From Molothrus aeneus (taxonomy: Eukaryota; Chordata; Aves; Passeriformes; Icteridae), in NCBI RefSeq assembly GCF_037042795.1, contig NC_089671.1:2264501-2328500 (forward strand): a stretch of 64,000 nucleotides of DNA, in the 5' to 3' direction. Shown piece after piece: positions 22,042 through 33,155 of the stretch; position 1 is the first letter of the stretch, and each line of letters begins with the position of its first letter. The notes under the pieces were generated by a model. It saw only the letters and a program-made list of their open reading frames with translations, was not told the DNA's origin and did not search any database. The position numbers and the translations under genes are program-made.

Positions 22042-22670
22042 TTTTGGGAGAAAAGGCAATGAGATTTGGGATTGTTCAGCCATTTCAGGAGAAAAGGCAA
22101 CAAGAATTGAGATTTTTCAGCCATTTTGGGAGAAAAGGGAAGAGGAATTGGGATTGTTCAGCCAATTTTAAGAGAAAAGGCAACGAGAATTGGGATTGTT
22201 CAGCTAATTTTAGGAGAAAAGGCAATGAGAATTGGGATTGTTCAGCTAACTTAAGAGAAAAGGCAATGAGAATTATGATTTTTCAGCCAATTTCAGGAGA
22301 AAAGGCAACAAGAATTGAGATTTTCCAGCTAATTTTAAGTGAAAAGGCAACGAGAATTGCGATTGTTCAGCCAATTTTAGGAGAAAAGGCAACGATATTT
22401 GGGATTGTTGAGGCAATTTTAGGAGAAAAGGGAAGAGGAATTGCGATTGTTCAGCCAATTTTAGGAGAAAAGGCAAAGAAAATTGGGATTGTTCAGCCAT
22501 TTTAAGAGAAAAGGCAACGAGAATTGGGATTGTTCAGCCAATTTCAGGAGAAAAGGCAACGAGATTTGGGATTGTTGAGCCAATTTTAGGAGAAAAGGCA
22601 ACAAGAATTGGGATTGTTCAGCAAATTTTAAGAGAAAAGGCAAAGAAAATTGGGATTGCTCGGCCAATTC
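21626..22670. repeat. 42-bp minisatellite abutting CR1
   Basis: About 20 copies of a 42-bp unit beginning 'aggagaaaaggcaacgagaa' and ending 'cagccaatttt', in two blocks (about 21626-21840 and 22045-22670) split by the duplicated CR1 piece. Because 42 is a multiple of three, the array is open in several frames and yields spurious repeat proteins on both strands. Confidence 0.9.
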
Positions 22671-22904
22671 AAGTCACCTGCTCGCCCCAAAGCCCTCGTG
22701 GGGCTCAGAAAACTTCCAGCTTTCCCCTGCAGAGCCCAGGAGGCTCAGAGAGAGGGGCTGGGCTGTGTTTTGTGTTTTTCTGGCTGCAGCAGGCAGGGAT
22801 AAAGCAGAGACCTGAGAGTGGCACCACGGGCAGAGCCGTGGAAAGCTTCCAATGGGAAAGGGAGGGGCAGGAGAGAACAAGAACTCGGTGGCAGCAGAAA
22901 GAGC

Positions 22905-23096
22905 TGGAAGGTTCTGGAAGGCTTCTGGAAGGTTTCTGGAAGGCTTCTGGAAGGTTTCTGGAAGGCTTCTGGAAGGTTCTGGAAGGTTTCTGGAAGGCTT
23001 GTGGAAGGTTGTGGAAGGTTTCTGGAAGGCTTCTGGAAGGTTTCTGGAAGGTTTCTGGAAGGTTTCTGGAAGGTTTCTGGAAGGTTTCTGTCTGTT
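22905..23096. repeat. 11-bp minisatellite TTCTGGAAGGY
   Basis: About 17 copies of an 11-bp unit, TTCTGGAAGG followed by T or C. Every unit contains the dyad TTCnnGAA, the core of a heat-shock element, although the 11-bp spacing departs from the ideal 10-bp phase. The low-complexity open frames here are not genes. Confidence 0.88.
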
Positions 23097-23317
23097 CTGA
23101 GCAAAATGATTGCAAATCTCCTGCCTTTTCTGCACCTCTCCTCCCGAGCTCTTTGCATCCACACCTCGGGCTCCATGAACTGGGCAGCTTCACCTTCCCC
23201 TTCAACCCCAGGAGGGGTTTGGTGGCTCCTGAGGGATTTGCTGTGGGATTTGTGGGCACAGGATGGAGCCTCTGGCAGACCCTGAGTGGATTTTCCCTTC
23301 CCTCTGGGCTGGCACCC

Positions 23318-23530
23318 ACAGTTTTGGGCAGGAATCCAGAATCCCACTGCAGCCCTGTGGCTCCAAGGAAGCCAAGGCTGATCCCAGAGGTTCCCACCCC
23401 TCCTCAGAGCACAAACCTCTGCTCGGAGCCGTGCTTTGGTAGATACTGCAGTTTAATTTCATTTTTAATTTCATTTTGGAGGCCAAACGCCTCCTGAGGT
23501 CACCTGTGGCAGGCAGAGGGGACACCCAGC
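23318..23530. repeat. Dispersed duplication, copy 1 (partner 25689-25891)
   Basis: About 200 bp running from 'ttttgggcag' through 'gctccaaggaagccaaggct' to 'aggggacacccagc' is repeated in the same orientation at 25689-25891 with about 85-90% identity by eye. It may be a local segmental duplication or an unnamed interspersed element. Confidence 0.8.
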
Positions 23531-25009
23531 ACCCTGAGTGGTTTCCCTGCTGCATTTCTGCTGCTGAGCATTTATTACCACTGTAATTTATTCCCTATCA
23601 GGGCACCCACTCCAGTGAAAACTGCATTTATAAACCTGAAAGCATCTGATTTCTGCTAACACCACATAAATGACTGTTCTCCTCTCTTTCTCACACTTTT
23701 TCTCCCACTAGATTAGCTGAGATCAAATGTCCTCAGTGTTTTCCATCACTTTGTACCAGAGCCTCAGAATCCGCCTGGAGTCTGTGGCCACAACATAAAT
23801 GACAATATCAGAGTTTATTTTCTCTCCTGGAAAGCAAATAAACTGTGCTAAAACCAGAGAATTAGATCACTGGCCATTGTGGAAGGAAAACCACAGCAGC
23901 AAACAGGCTGGAGTTTCCTGAGGAGGCAGCTCTGGGCTTTTTACACCCACTGGGAACTTCCATGCCCACGGCACTGCAGAGACCCTGGCTGGGTTTGGGT
24001 GTGTTTGTGCTGCATTCTCCCATCAACCACCGCTGGATTTCTCCACCAGATGCACCAGGGATGGTCCTGGAGATGCTGGAGCTGGTGGGGAGCAGTCCCA
24101 GCTTTTTTTTGGGAGCCTTCACAGCATCTTTTCCCTGCTCAGGAAGCCAAGGAGATCCTGGCACACGTGGGGCTCAGCCCTTCCCAGAACTCCCGCAGGG
24201 CTGGGAAAGAGGAGCGCGAATTAAATCAGCTGGCACCTCTCAGAATGTCCCTCCAAAATAAAACTGAACAGATGAGTACAACCAACCCAAGCTCAGGAGT
24301 GTTGCTTAAACTTCCTGAGATTGTTTTGGGCTGATTACTTGGACCAACCCTCCAAGGCCCACCCGTTAAAACACCTCTGCCACTTGAAAAATCTGTCGTC
24401 AGAGGGGAAATTATCCTCAGCCAGTAAAGGCCACAGCTTCCTTTCCTCTGCTATCACCATCTTGTGCTGCTTATTTGCTTTTCTGGTGCCATTTTGTGCC
24501 TCCAGGCCCAGCTCTGCCCTTCACTTACGCACAGGGGAAGGATTCCCCACCCACCCCGGGCATCCTGAGCTGGAACTGGGGCCAGACTGAATGTCCTGTG
24601 CTCTGTCCCAGCCTGACCTGGTGCCAGGAGGGGAAGGATGGTGGCAGGAGGAGGCTCTCTCCTGGTTTTTCACACTGGGAAATGCTGTGCCTCAGCGTGA
24701 GCCATGAGTTCCTTGGTAATCTCCCTAATTCTTCAGGAGTTGGCATTGATCCCCTGGTTTTATTTGAGCTGATGCCCAAACCCTATTAAACAGCCTTGTG
24801 ACAGGGGCTGGAGGGGGAAAGGTTGTGCTTTTTCCCATCAGATGTTGGGCAATCAGCCTGGAAAGCTGATCAGTGTCACGGCTGGGGGCACTGAGGCCTG
24901 GGGACACCGTGGTGCTGTGGTGGCAGCACAGGTCCCAGGGCTCCTGTGGGTCCACAGGGCTGGGGTTGCTCCCCACAGGTGGGATGGGAGCTGCAGGAGC
25001 ATCCTGGGC
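23531..25009. other. Spacer, nothing recognised
   Basis: No coding exon or named repeat is supported in this stretch. Confidence 0.35.
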
Positions 25010-25688
25010 CCCTTCCCTGATCCCTTCCCTGCTTGCCTTCCTGGATCCTTTCCTTGAGTCCTTCCCTGGATCTCCTCTCTGCGTCCCTTCCCTGGTTCCC
25101 TCCCTGGATCCTTTCCCTGATCCTTTCCTTGAATCTCTTCACTGGATCCCTTCCCTGGATCCCTTCCCTGGATGCCCTTCCTGGATCCCCTCCCTGGGTC
25201 CCTTCTCTGGATCCCCTCCCTGGGTCCCTTCTCTGGATCCTTTCCCTGGGTCCCTTTCCTGATTCCCTCCCTGGGTCCCTCCCTGGATTTTTTCCCTGAG
25301 CCTTTTCCCTGGATCCCCTCCCTGATCCCTCCCTGGGTCCTTTCCCTGATCCCCTCCCTGGATCCCCTTCTGGATCCCTTCTGGATCCCTTCCCTGATCC
25401 CTCCCTGGGTCCCTCCCTTGGATCCCTTCTCTGGATCCCCTCCCTGGATCCTTTTCCTGAATCCCTTCCCTGTTTCCCTTCCTTGGATCCCTCCCTGATC
25501 ACTCCCTGGATCCCCTCTCTGGATCCCTCCCTGGGTCCCTTCTCTGATTCCTTCCCTGCTTCCCTCCCTGGATCCTTTCCCTGGATCCCTTCCCTGGATC
25601 TCCTCCCTAAATCCCTTCCCTGATCCCTCCCTGGATCCTTTCCCTGATCCCCTCCCCTGGATCCCCTCCCTGGGTCCCTCCCCATCCC
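25010..25688. repeat. CCCTGGATCC-type minisatellite
   Basis: Irregular units of about 13-18 bp (variants of 'tccctccctggatccctt') run for about 680 bp. The array is pyrimidine-rich on the plus strand and full of GGATCC sites. Long frames on both strands are artefacts. A related 'ctggatcctctctgg' array is at 57405-58020. Confidence 0.88.
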
Positions 25689-25891
25689 CAATTTTGGGCA
25701 CTCTCCAGGATCCCCCTGCAGCCCTGTGGCTCCAAGGAAGCCAAGGCTGATCCCAGAGGTCCCTGTCCCTCCTCAGAGCACAAACCTCTGCTCAGAGCCG
25801 TGCTTTGGTAGACAACTCATTTGGATTTCATTTCATTTTCATTTTCAAGCGCCCCCTGAGGTCACCTGTGGCAGCAGAGGGGACACCCAGC
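25689..25891. repeat. Dispersed duplication, copy 2 (partner 23318-23530)
   Basis: Same sequence as 23318-23530, about 2.4 kb away in direct orientation. The CCCTGGATCC array ends exactly at its left edge. Confidence 0.8.
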
Positions 25892-26177
25892 GCCCAGCCC
25901 GGGACTGTCTGGATGTGACAAAGGGCAGGGATCACATGGAGGGACAATCAGAGGGGCAGACAAAGAGAGAAAGAGAATGAGCAGGGGCTCACCACGTCAC
26001 CTGTGACAGCACTGGAAGGTGCCTGTGCTCTCTGCCACCAAGGGTGACACAAAAACCCTGTGCAGAACAGACCAGAGCAGGGAACAACGGGCTGGCTTTG
26101 TGCCTCTGGCCTGCTGGGGCGACCCCAGAGCTGGGGATTGAGTGCCAGCAGTGCCAATCCATTCTGGCTCTTTTTGT

Positions 26178-26450
26178 AAAAAAAAAAAAAAAAAAAAATC
26201 CAATCAACCAAACAACAACAAAAAAATAATAAAAAAAAAACACAAAAAAAGAAAAAAAAAACCCACAAAAAAAAAACCCAAAAACAAACAAACAAACAAA
26301 CAAAACCCAAATAACAAAAAAACCCACCCAAAAAAACCCTAAAAAACCCACCCAAAAAAACCCTAAAAAACCCCAAACAAAATCTAAACAAATAAAAAAA
26401 CCAACAAAAATACCCCCAAAAAAAAACCAAAAAAAAACCCCAAAACCAAA
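26178..26450. repeat. A-rich low-complexity tract
   Basis: About 270 bp of A-runs punctuated by C and CC, such as 'aaaaaacccacccaaaaaaa'. It starts with 20 consecutive A residues after a unique 'ggctctttttgt'. It could be the decayed poly-A end of a retrotransposed copy, but no parent sequence is recognised on its left. Confidence 0.75.
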
Positions 26451-27756
26451 ATCCACGACAGCAAACCAACCCACAAATCTACCCTCCAGCTTTCCAGAAC
26501 CTTCCCAGCTCAGCTTTCCCTCATGCCCGGCTGTGCTGGGCTCCAGGGAGGGCAGGGTGGGTGCTCAGGGCAGGTTTTACCCTGCCCAGAGCTGTTTGCT
26601 TTGCATTATTCACACTCCCCAAGCCCTGGCAGATTGCTTCCCCTCTGACCCTTCTCCACTGTAATTTTTTCAAGCTGAAGTGTCTGTTCTGAATCTTCAT
26701 CTGAAATGGCAATTGGCTTTGAATCTTTTTTGGAAGGCCCAGAAAGGAATGAGAGGTTTCCAAGCATCTTTGTGCTGTTTGGTGTCTGGAAGTGGCTCCT
26801 CTCAGGGGGGAGCAAAGAGAAGAAGCAGATCTGGGTGAGTAATTCAATCTGCAGCAGGTAATTTTCTGTGGGGCAGCACCTCAGCCCTCAAAGCTTTTGG
26901 TTCCCAGCACAAAACATCCCTGAGCTGGCTCTGCCCTGCCCTCAGCTGTGCTTCAGAGAACTCTGGGAAGGAGAAACCTCCCCAGGGAGCAGATCCCTGA
27001 GGAAAAACCCTGATTTCCTCTGCTCAAACCAGGCCCAGGAGGCTGGGGCAGGGTGCGGATCCTCCCTTGATGTGGAGAGGCTGCTTTCATCATCATCATC
27101 ATCTCAGGTAAAATCAGCACTGTGCTAATTACCCCAGCTGTTTCAGAGGGGTGAGACTGGAGCTGGACCATGGTCACACAGAGGCCTCCCTGCTGGAGCT
27201 GCTCACCCCAAATCCTGAGGATTGCTACCACCAGAGCTTTGCCAAACCATTCTCCCACTTTTTTGGTCCATAGTGAAGGAATTCTGTGGGTTTGGGGCTT
27301 CTGAACTAGCAGGGTTTTCTGGGGGCTGTAAAGAACCACTGCTTTACCTGGGACTTCTCCAAAAAGAAGGATAAAATGGGAGGAAAGACAAAAAGCACCT
27401 TCTAACAGAGTGGCTCCCTGTGGAAAAGGGGAGAGGAGTTTAATCAGGGCAGTGAGCAATTGCAGGAACTGCCATAAAACACTTCCCAAATTTCATTTCC
27501 CACTTCATATCCTACCACAGGTCACTCTGGAAAGCTTCCCATGGAATTGCTGAGGTCACATTTGCTTCCCATGAGTAAGGGCAGGGAAGGTTTCCCCTTG
27601 GAGGCACTCCCTGGCCTCTTTCTGATTTCCACTTGGAATTCTGAAAGCGTGGATGCAGAATTCCTACTTTTTCTGCCCCACTCAGAGCATGGCTACCCCA
27701 AGGAGGCATTTCCCAGCCAAAATTCCTGCTGGAGACACCCAGCACAGCCACTCAGA
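26451..27756. other. Spacer with a small CAT repeat
   Basis: Apparently unique DNA. A short (CAT)n run lies at about 27087-27104. No supported gene. Confidence 0.35.
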
Positions 27757-28106
27757 GCAGAGCAGCAGGACTGGGGGTGCTCAGCCTGGAGCAAAGGAGA
27801 CTCAGGGGTGCCCCCATCACCCTCACAGCTCCTGAAAGGTGCCTGTGCTCAGCTGGGGCTGGGCTCTGACACAACCAGAGCACACAGCCCCGAGCTGCAC
27901 CAAGGGAAATACAGGTTGGAGAGCAGGGAAAAGTGTTTGACACAAAGGGTGATAAAGTTCTGGAATGTTCTGCCCGGGGAGGTGGGGGAGTCCCCGTCCC
28001 TGGGTGTGTTTAACAAAGCCTGGATGTGGCACTGGGGGCCAGGGTTTGGGTGAGGGGCTGGGGCTGGGCTGGACTCGATGGCCTTGGAGGTCTCTGACAA
28101 CCTGGG
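27757..28106 (+). mobile_element. CR1 LINE 3' fragment
   Basis: Longer than the CR1 at 3250-3565 and closely matching it. It opens with the typical 'gggtgctcagcctggagcaa' and continues to 'ggactcgatggccttggagg'. It ends in the octamer tail, which is grossly expanded in the adjoining repeat. Confidence 0.88.
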
Positions 28107-28674
28107 GATTCTGTGAATTCTGGGAATTCTGTAAATTTTGTGATTCTATGAATTCTGTGATTCTGTGATTGAGTCTGTGATTGATTCTGTGATTGATTCT
28201 GTGGATTCTGTGATTGATTCTGTGGATTCTGTGGATTCTGGGATTCTGGAATTCGGTGAATTCTGTGATTCTGGGATTCTGTGAATTCTGTGAATTCTGC
28301 GATTCTGTGATTCTGTGGATTCTGTGGATTCTGTGGATTCTGTGATTGATTCTGTGATTCTGTGATTCTGTGATTGATTCTGTGATTGATTCTGTGGATT
28401 CTGTGGATTCTGGAATTCTGTGAATTCTGTGAATTCTGTGAATTCTGTGATTGATTCTGTGATTGATTCTGTGATTGATTCTGTGATTGATTCTGTGGAT
28501 TCTGTGGATTCTGGAATTCTGTGAATTCTGTGAATTCTGTGAATTCTGTGATTGATTCTGTGATTGATTCTGTGATTGATTCTGTGATTCTGTGATTCTG
28601 TGATTGATTCTGTGATTGATTCTGTGGATTCTGTGATTGATTCTGTGGATTCTGTGACTCTGTGAATTCTGTGC
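28107..28674 (+). repeat. Expanded CR1 octamer tail (ATTCTGTG)n
   Basis: About 570 bp of 'gattctgt', 'gaattctgt' and 'ggattctgt' units extend directly from the CR1 3' end. CR1 tails normally hold only two to four octamers. Blocks of several units are themselves repeated, for example the run from about 28395-28460 recurs at about 28500-28560. This shows unequal exchange or slippage after insertion. Confidence 0.93.
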
Positions 28675-29694
28675 CTGGGGAGGCCCTGGGGCAGCCTCCC
28701 CCCTGCTGCTGCTGCTCTGCACCGCGGTCACACAGAGGCCACCAGCAGCTCCTTTTGGCACCTGGGCCAAGCCGGGATCGTGACAGACCAAAAATAGCCC
28801 CTCCTGCCCTGTCAGGCGAGGCGGGAGACACCCTGTGATCAAAGATGGGGAAGCACGAGCAACCAAAGCACTGCCCAGTAGTCGCAGCAGAGCAGCTGCC
28901 TGACACTTGTGGAGCTTCCTAGAGCCCGGAGAAAGGATATGAAGGAGGAGGAGGAGGAGGAGGAGGAGGAGGAGGAGGAGGAGGAGGAGGAGGAGGAGGA
29001 TGATATGGAGGGCTCAGCAGATGTTTCATTGGAGCTGCTCCCGTGCGTGAGAGAACGCACGGAGCCGCTCCACGGAAAATGTGCATCCAGAAGTGGACAT
29101 GGCACTGGAGATGAGATAATTATTAAGGCATTTCTATTCTGGAGCTTTTCTGTGTGGAGTTTTACACGATAATAAATGCTGGCCTTGCCTTTCTACACGC
29201 ACACACGTTCCCTGGCTCTTGGTCACTGATATGTCCCCAAGTCTGTCCCTTTGGCCACAAATAGCTCATTGCCCTATTTGAAAGGTTCCTGGTGGAGTGC
29301 AGCCAGGTTTGCCCGGCTATATTTACCTAAGCTGGCAAATTGGCCCTCCCGGCTCTGCTGCTATATATAAAGAGGAACGAAACAAAATAAACCAGCAAAC
29401 TCCCAATCAATTCAAAAACAAAATGCGTTCTGCACTGCCTGACGGTGCTGAGTGTGAGAGCTGTGCCCAGGTTTCCTGGGCATGGTCAGGAAATAAACTG
29501 GGAACACTGGGAACTCACTGGCAATACTGGGAGCTCACTGGCAATGCTGGGAGTTCACTGGCAACAGGTGTTATAATAGGTTATAGGGTTAGTGGTTTTG
29601 GGGTGACACTTCGGGACGGGCCCCGGGAGGTGCAGAGCGGCCCCCGAGGGGCTGCAGAGCCGAGGGGAGGCGGCGGGGGCTGAGCCTGGCGCGT
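28675..29694. other. Spacer with (GAG)n run, hairpin and TATA-like element
   Basis: A GAG/GGA triplet run covers about 28937-28999. An 8-bp-stem hairpin (CCGTGCGT and ACGCACGG) lies at 29041-29062. A good TATA motif, TATATATAAAG, is at about 29361, but no first exon or long frame follows it. Sequence from about 29600 becomes CpG-rich. No gene can be supported. Confidence 0.4.
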
Positions 29695-29699
29695 CCCGG

Positions 29700-29702
29700 A
29701 GC

Positions 29703-29770
<68 letters not shown>

Positions 29771-29771
29771 T
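29700..29771. repeat. 9-bp repeat GCTGTCGCC
   Basis: Eight consecutive near-perfect copies of GCTGTCGCC lie in a CpG-rich patch. This is a GC-rich microsatellite; the alternating Gly-Asp-Ser or Arg-rich frames are artefacts. Confidence 0.92.
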
Positions 29772-29844
29772 CCCGCGGATGCTCCGGTGACTGCTCGGCG
29801 CTGCCGCAGCTCCGGGCGCTGCCGCCAGGTGGCGGCCGAGGGAC

Positions 29845-30670
29845 CGGGCCCGGGATCGGGATCGGGATCGGGATCGGGATCGGGACCGGGATCGGGATCG
29901 GGATGGGATTGGGATCGGGATCGGGATCGGGATGGGATTGGGATCGGATCGGGATCGGGATCATCACAGGGATTGGGATCGGGATCAGAGATCAGCACAG
30001 GGATCGGGATCAGGATCGGGATCAGGATTGGGATCGGGAGTGGGATGGGATTGGGATGGGGATCAGGATCAGGGATCGGGATCAGGATCAGTATCATCAC
30101 AGAGATCGGGATCTGCACAGGGATCAGGATCAGGATCATCACAGGGATCGGGATTGGGGATCAGGATCAGGAATGGGATCGGGATGGGATTGGGATCAGA
30201 TTGGGATCAGGATCATCACAGGAATTGGGATCGGGATCAGGGATCAGCACAGGGATCGGGATCAGGATCGGGATCAGGATCGGGATCGGGATTGGGATCA
30301 GGATTAGGATGGGATCGGGATTGGACTGATTGGGATCAGGATAGGGATTGGGATCAGCGCTGGGATCAAGATTGATATTGGGATTGGGATCAAGATTGGA
30401 ATCAGGATTGGGATTGGGACTGGGATCAGAATTGGGATTGAGATTGGAATCAGGATCAGGATTGGGATCAGGATCAGGACTGGGATCAGGACAGGGATTG
30501 GGATCGGGATTGGATTGGTTGGGATCAGGATCAAATTGATCAGGATCGGAATCAGCACAGGGATCAGGATCGGGATCAGGATTGGGATAGAGATGGGGAT
30601 CCAGAACAGCACAGAGATAGGGACCAGGATTGGGATTGGGACAGGGATCAGGATGGTATTTGGGATTGGG
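29845..30670. repeat. (GGGATC)n array grading into GGGATCAGGATT variants
   Basis: About 825 bp of GGGATC-type hexamers, purest at 29845-29960, then mixed with AGGATC, GGGATT and CATCACAG interruptions. Blocks of about 220 bp recur (for example near 29945 and 30190). The pure part has repeated GGG runs three bases apart, which satisfies the usual G-quadruplex pattern on the plus strand. Confidence 0.92.
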
Positions 30671-30799
30671 GTTGGTCCAGACTCTAAAGGGAGATGGCAA
30701 AAAATAGGGAGAGTTGCTTGTAACATGGGAAGACAGTGATAGGAAAAGAGGTAATTGTTTAAAACTGAAAGAGGGGAGATTTAGATGAGATATTTGGGA

Positions 30800-30965
30800 C
30801 AAACCCCCCATGAGCTGCAGCTGCCCCATCCCTGGAAGTGCCCAAGGCCAGGCTGGAGCAGCCAGGTCTGTGGAAGGTGTCCCTGCCCCTGTCAGGGGTG
30901 GCCCTGGATGAGCTTTGAGCTCCCTTCCATCCCAAACCATTCCATGAGTCCATGACACACCTGGG
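30800..30965 (+). mobile_element. CR1 LINE 3' fragment
   Basis: Recognised by 'ggaagtgcccaaggccaggc', 'gtggaaggtgtccctgcccc' and 'ttccatcccaaaccattcca', the classical CR1 3' end. The tail has lost its octamers. Confidence 0.8.
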
Positions 30966-31225
30966 TGGGGAATTCTCGTGCATTTTTGACACCCCAAGGT
31001 AACTTTGGTTGCTTGGCCTGAAGAAAACACTGAGAGGTGTCGACATCAGGGATCCAAACCCTCCTGGCTTTCCAGGGAGCAGCAGGAGCCCAAAGCAGAA
31101 CTGCCCAGCCTCACACTGCCTTGGCTCAGTGTCCATCCCCAGCAGCTCCTCAGCCACCAGGACTCACAAAAACCTGGAAATCCTGGGAGCAGCTCCTGTG
31201 CTGGGATTTTTAAACCCTGTGAAAA

Positions 31226-31708
31226 TGATGCCTTGAGGAGGCTGAGCTGGAGCAGAGGCTGGGCAGAGCTACAGAACAAAGCAGGGATTTATTCAAAGCA
31301 TCTCCTCCATGGATCCACCTTGGGCAGCACCAGAGCCCAGCCAGGGCTGCACCCAAGATGAACCAAAATGGTCCCAAAATGAACCCAAGATGAACCAAAA
31401 TGGTCCCAAAATGCACGGCCGGGCACGGGGTCTCTCCCTGGGATCAGTTCTGCTCCATCTTGCAGTTCATTGTCCCATTCCAGCTTTAGCCCCTGCAGTC
31501 CCATCCTTGTTTTTCTCTCTCCAGCCCACGGGGTTTGTGCTCCTGGGCTGAGATTTGGATCATTTGTCCTTGGTGCCCAGCTGGAGCAGGAATTGTTTTG
31601 TGTCCCTGCTCTGTGCACAGAGCTCAGCATCCCCTGATGTGAGCCCAGAGCCACACAGTAAAGCAGCACAGAACCTGAAAAATAGAAAAACCAAAACCTG
31701 AGGCATCA
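31226..31708 (-). mobile_element. Solo LTR, family C
   Basis: A 483-bp element with TGATGCCT...AGGCATCA ends, flanked by the 4-bp repeat AAAA. It matches the LTR at 2980-3825 without the CR1 and the LTR at 61104-61595. It contains the 'cattttgg-ttcatcttggg' internal repeat seen in all three. Confidence 0.85.
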
Positions 31709-32934
31709 AAAACACTGATCCACATTTTCCAGCCCAGATGAAAACTTTCAGCTTCTTGCTTCAGCCTGGTTCTGTCACACTTCCCCTTGTCTGCCTGGAA
31801 GTGACTCTGTTGTCAGATGCTTCTTCCTTTTCCCTGCTTTGGGCCTCTCCTGCCCACCACAGCCACCAATTCCTTCTGTTTGCAGGTTCCCAGCTCCAGC
31901 CAGCAAAGATTTAAGAGACAAAAAAAGCTTACAAGCAATATTTTTCCCCCTCCTACACGACATTTCTGCTGCCCTGAAAGGTACCTGCTCTTCCCTGAAG
32001 TGAGCTCAGACCTCCTGCACAGCGTGTGAGAAACAAGGGATAAACAAGGGGATATTTCCTGTCCCACATCTGAAACCCAACTTCACAAAAACTATGCACT
32101 CAATGACACATGATAATGGGGGAGGAGATGCCAGCTTCCCTAATGAATGGTGGTGAGCAAGGCTGGAAAAATAAATGATATTATAATCTCTTATTATACC
32201 CCCTTTGACATAAATGAATCTTGACCCGGAACAACGGTGCTGCTTTCCAAGGGAAAATAACCAGGGTGAAGTTTTAATCATGAGTCAGGAGGCCAGTGCA
32301 GGGTGGTTTGTTAGAATTTTGCTTCAGCTGGTAAATTTTGTGGAAAGTCAGGGATGGGGTGAGCAACTTTCACACAGAAATTCCAATTCCTGCCTCTCAG
32401 CGGTGGCTGGGAAGGAGCTGCTGAACCTCAGCTTCAGGAATTGGCTTTTGGAAGCTCCAGGGAGATGTTCAAGGCTCTGGAAGAGCAGGAAGGTCCTGTT
32501 GTTTCACCATGGAACTGCCCAAAATACATCCAGGTTCTTTCCTTTGGGCTGGTTCTGTTGTTTCACCATGGAACTGCCCAAAATACATCCAGGTTCTTTC
32601 CTTTCCCTGCAATTGATTGGGAATGACTGGAGGCTCAGGGCTGTGCTCCTGCTGGGGACGCATGTGTTGTTCCTTTGGTTGGGTTTCTGGGAGTCTTCTT
32701 TTCTTTTTTTATTGCTCAGCCCTACAATGGGCATGGAAAAAAAATCCCTGGGAAATCATCATTGAGAAAGAGCAGATGGGGGAGGAAGAGCTTCCCTTTC
32801 ATTTATCCCATTTATCTGTTTATCCTATTTATCTCTTTATCCTATTTTTCCTTTGTTTCCAGTGTCCTGCAGGGGCCTTTCCTTGGGAGGAAGGATTAAG
32901 AACCGGCTCTACCAGAACACAGGGCCCACCTGAA
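31709..32934. other. Spacer with a 59-bp tandem duplication
   Basis: Mostly unique. The stretch from 'gtttcaccatggaactgccc' is duplicated in tandem at 32501 and 32560 (59-bp period, nearly identical). A further 'ctgtttatcctatttatc' mini-repeat is near 32815-32850. No gene. Confidence 0.5.
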
Positions 32935-33155
32935 AATAAACCTGGGGAAGAAAAGGTCCCAGGGAGAGCTCAGAGCCCCTTCCAGGGCCCAGAGGGGCAC
33001 CAGGAGGGCTGGAGAGGGATTTGGGACCAGGGATGGAGGGAAGGACACAGGGAATGGCTCCCACTGCCAGAGGGCAGGGATGGATGAGGAGTTAGGAAGA
33101 AATTATTCCCTGTGAAGGCGGTGAGCTCCTGGCACAGGGTGCCCAGAGAAACTGG
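32935..33155 (+). mobile_element. CR1 LINE internal fragment
   Basis: Contains 'aggaagaaattattccctgt' and 'ctggcacagggtgcccagag', hallmarks of the CR1 region a few hundred bases before the 3' end. Both ends are truncated. Confidence 0.75.

Noticed and set aside
24853..25701. A 282-codon collagen-like ORF (minus strand)
   Set aside because: It derives from the CCCTGGATCC array; it has no Gly-X-Y order that is consistent and no exon structure.
27823..28906. A 347-codon minus-strand ORF rich in Asn-His-Arg-Ile
   Set aside because: It is the antisense of the CR1 octamer tail.
29845..30670. Interstitial telomeric repeat
   Set aside because: The unit is GGGATC rather than TTAGGG; there is no TTAGGG run.
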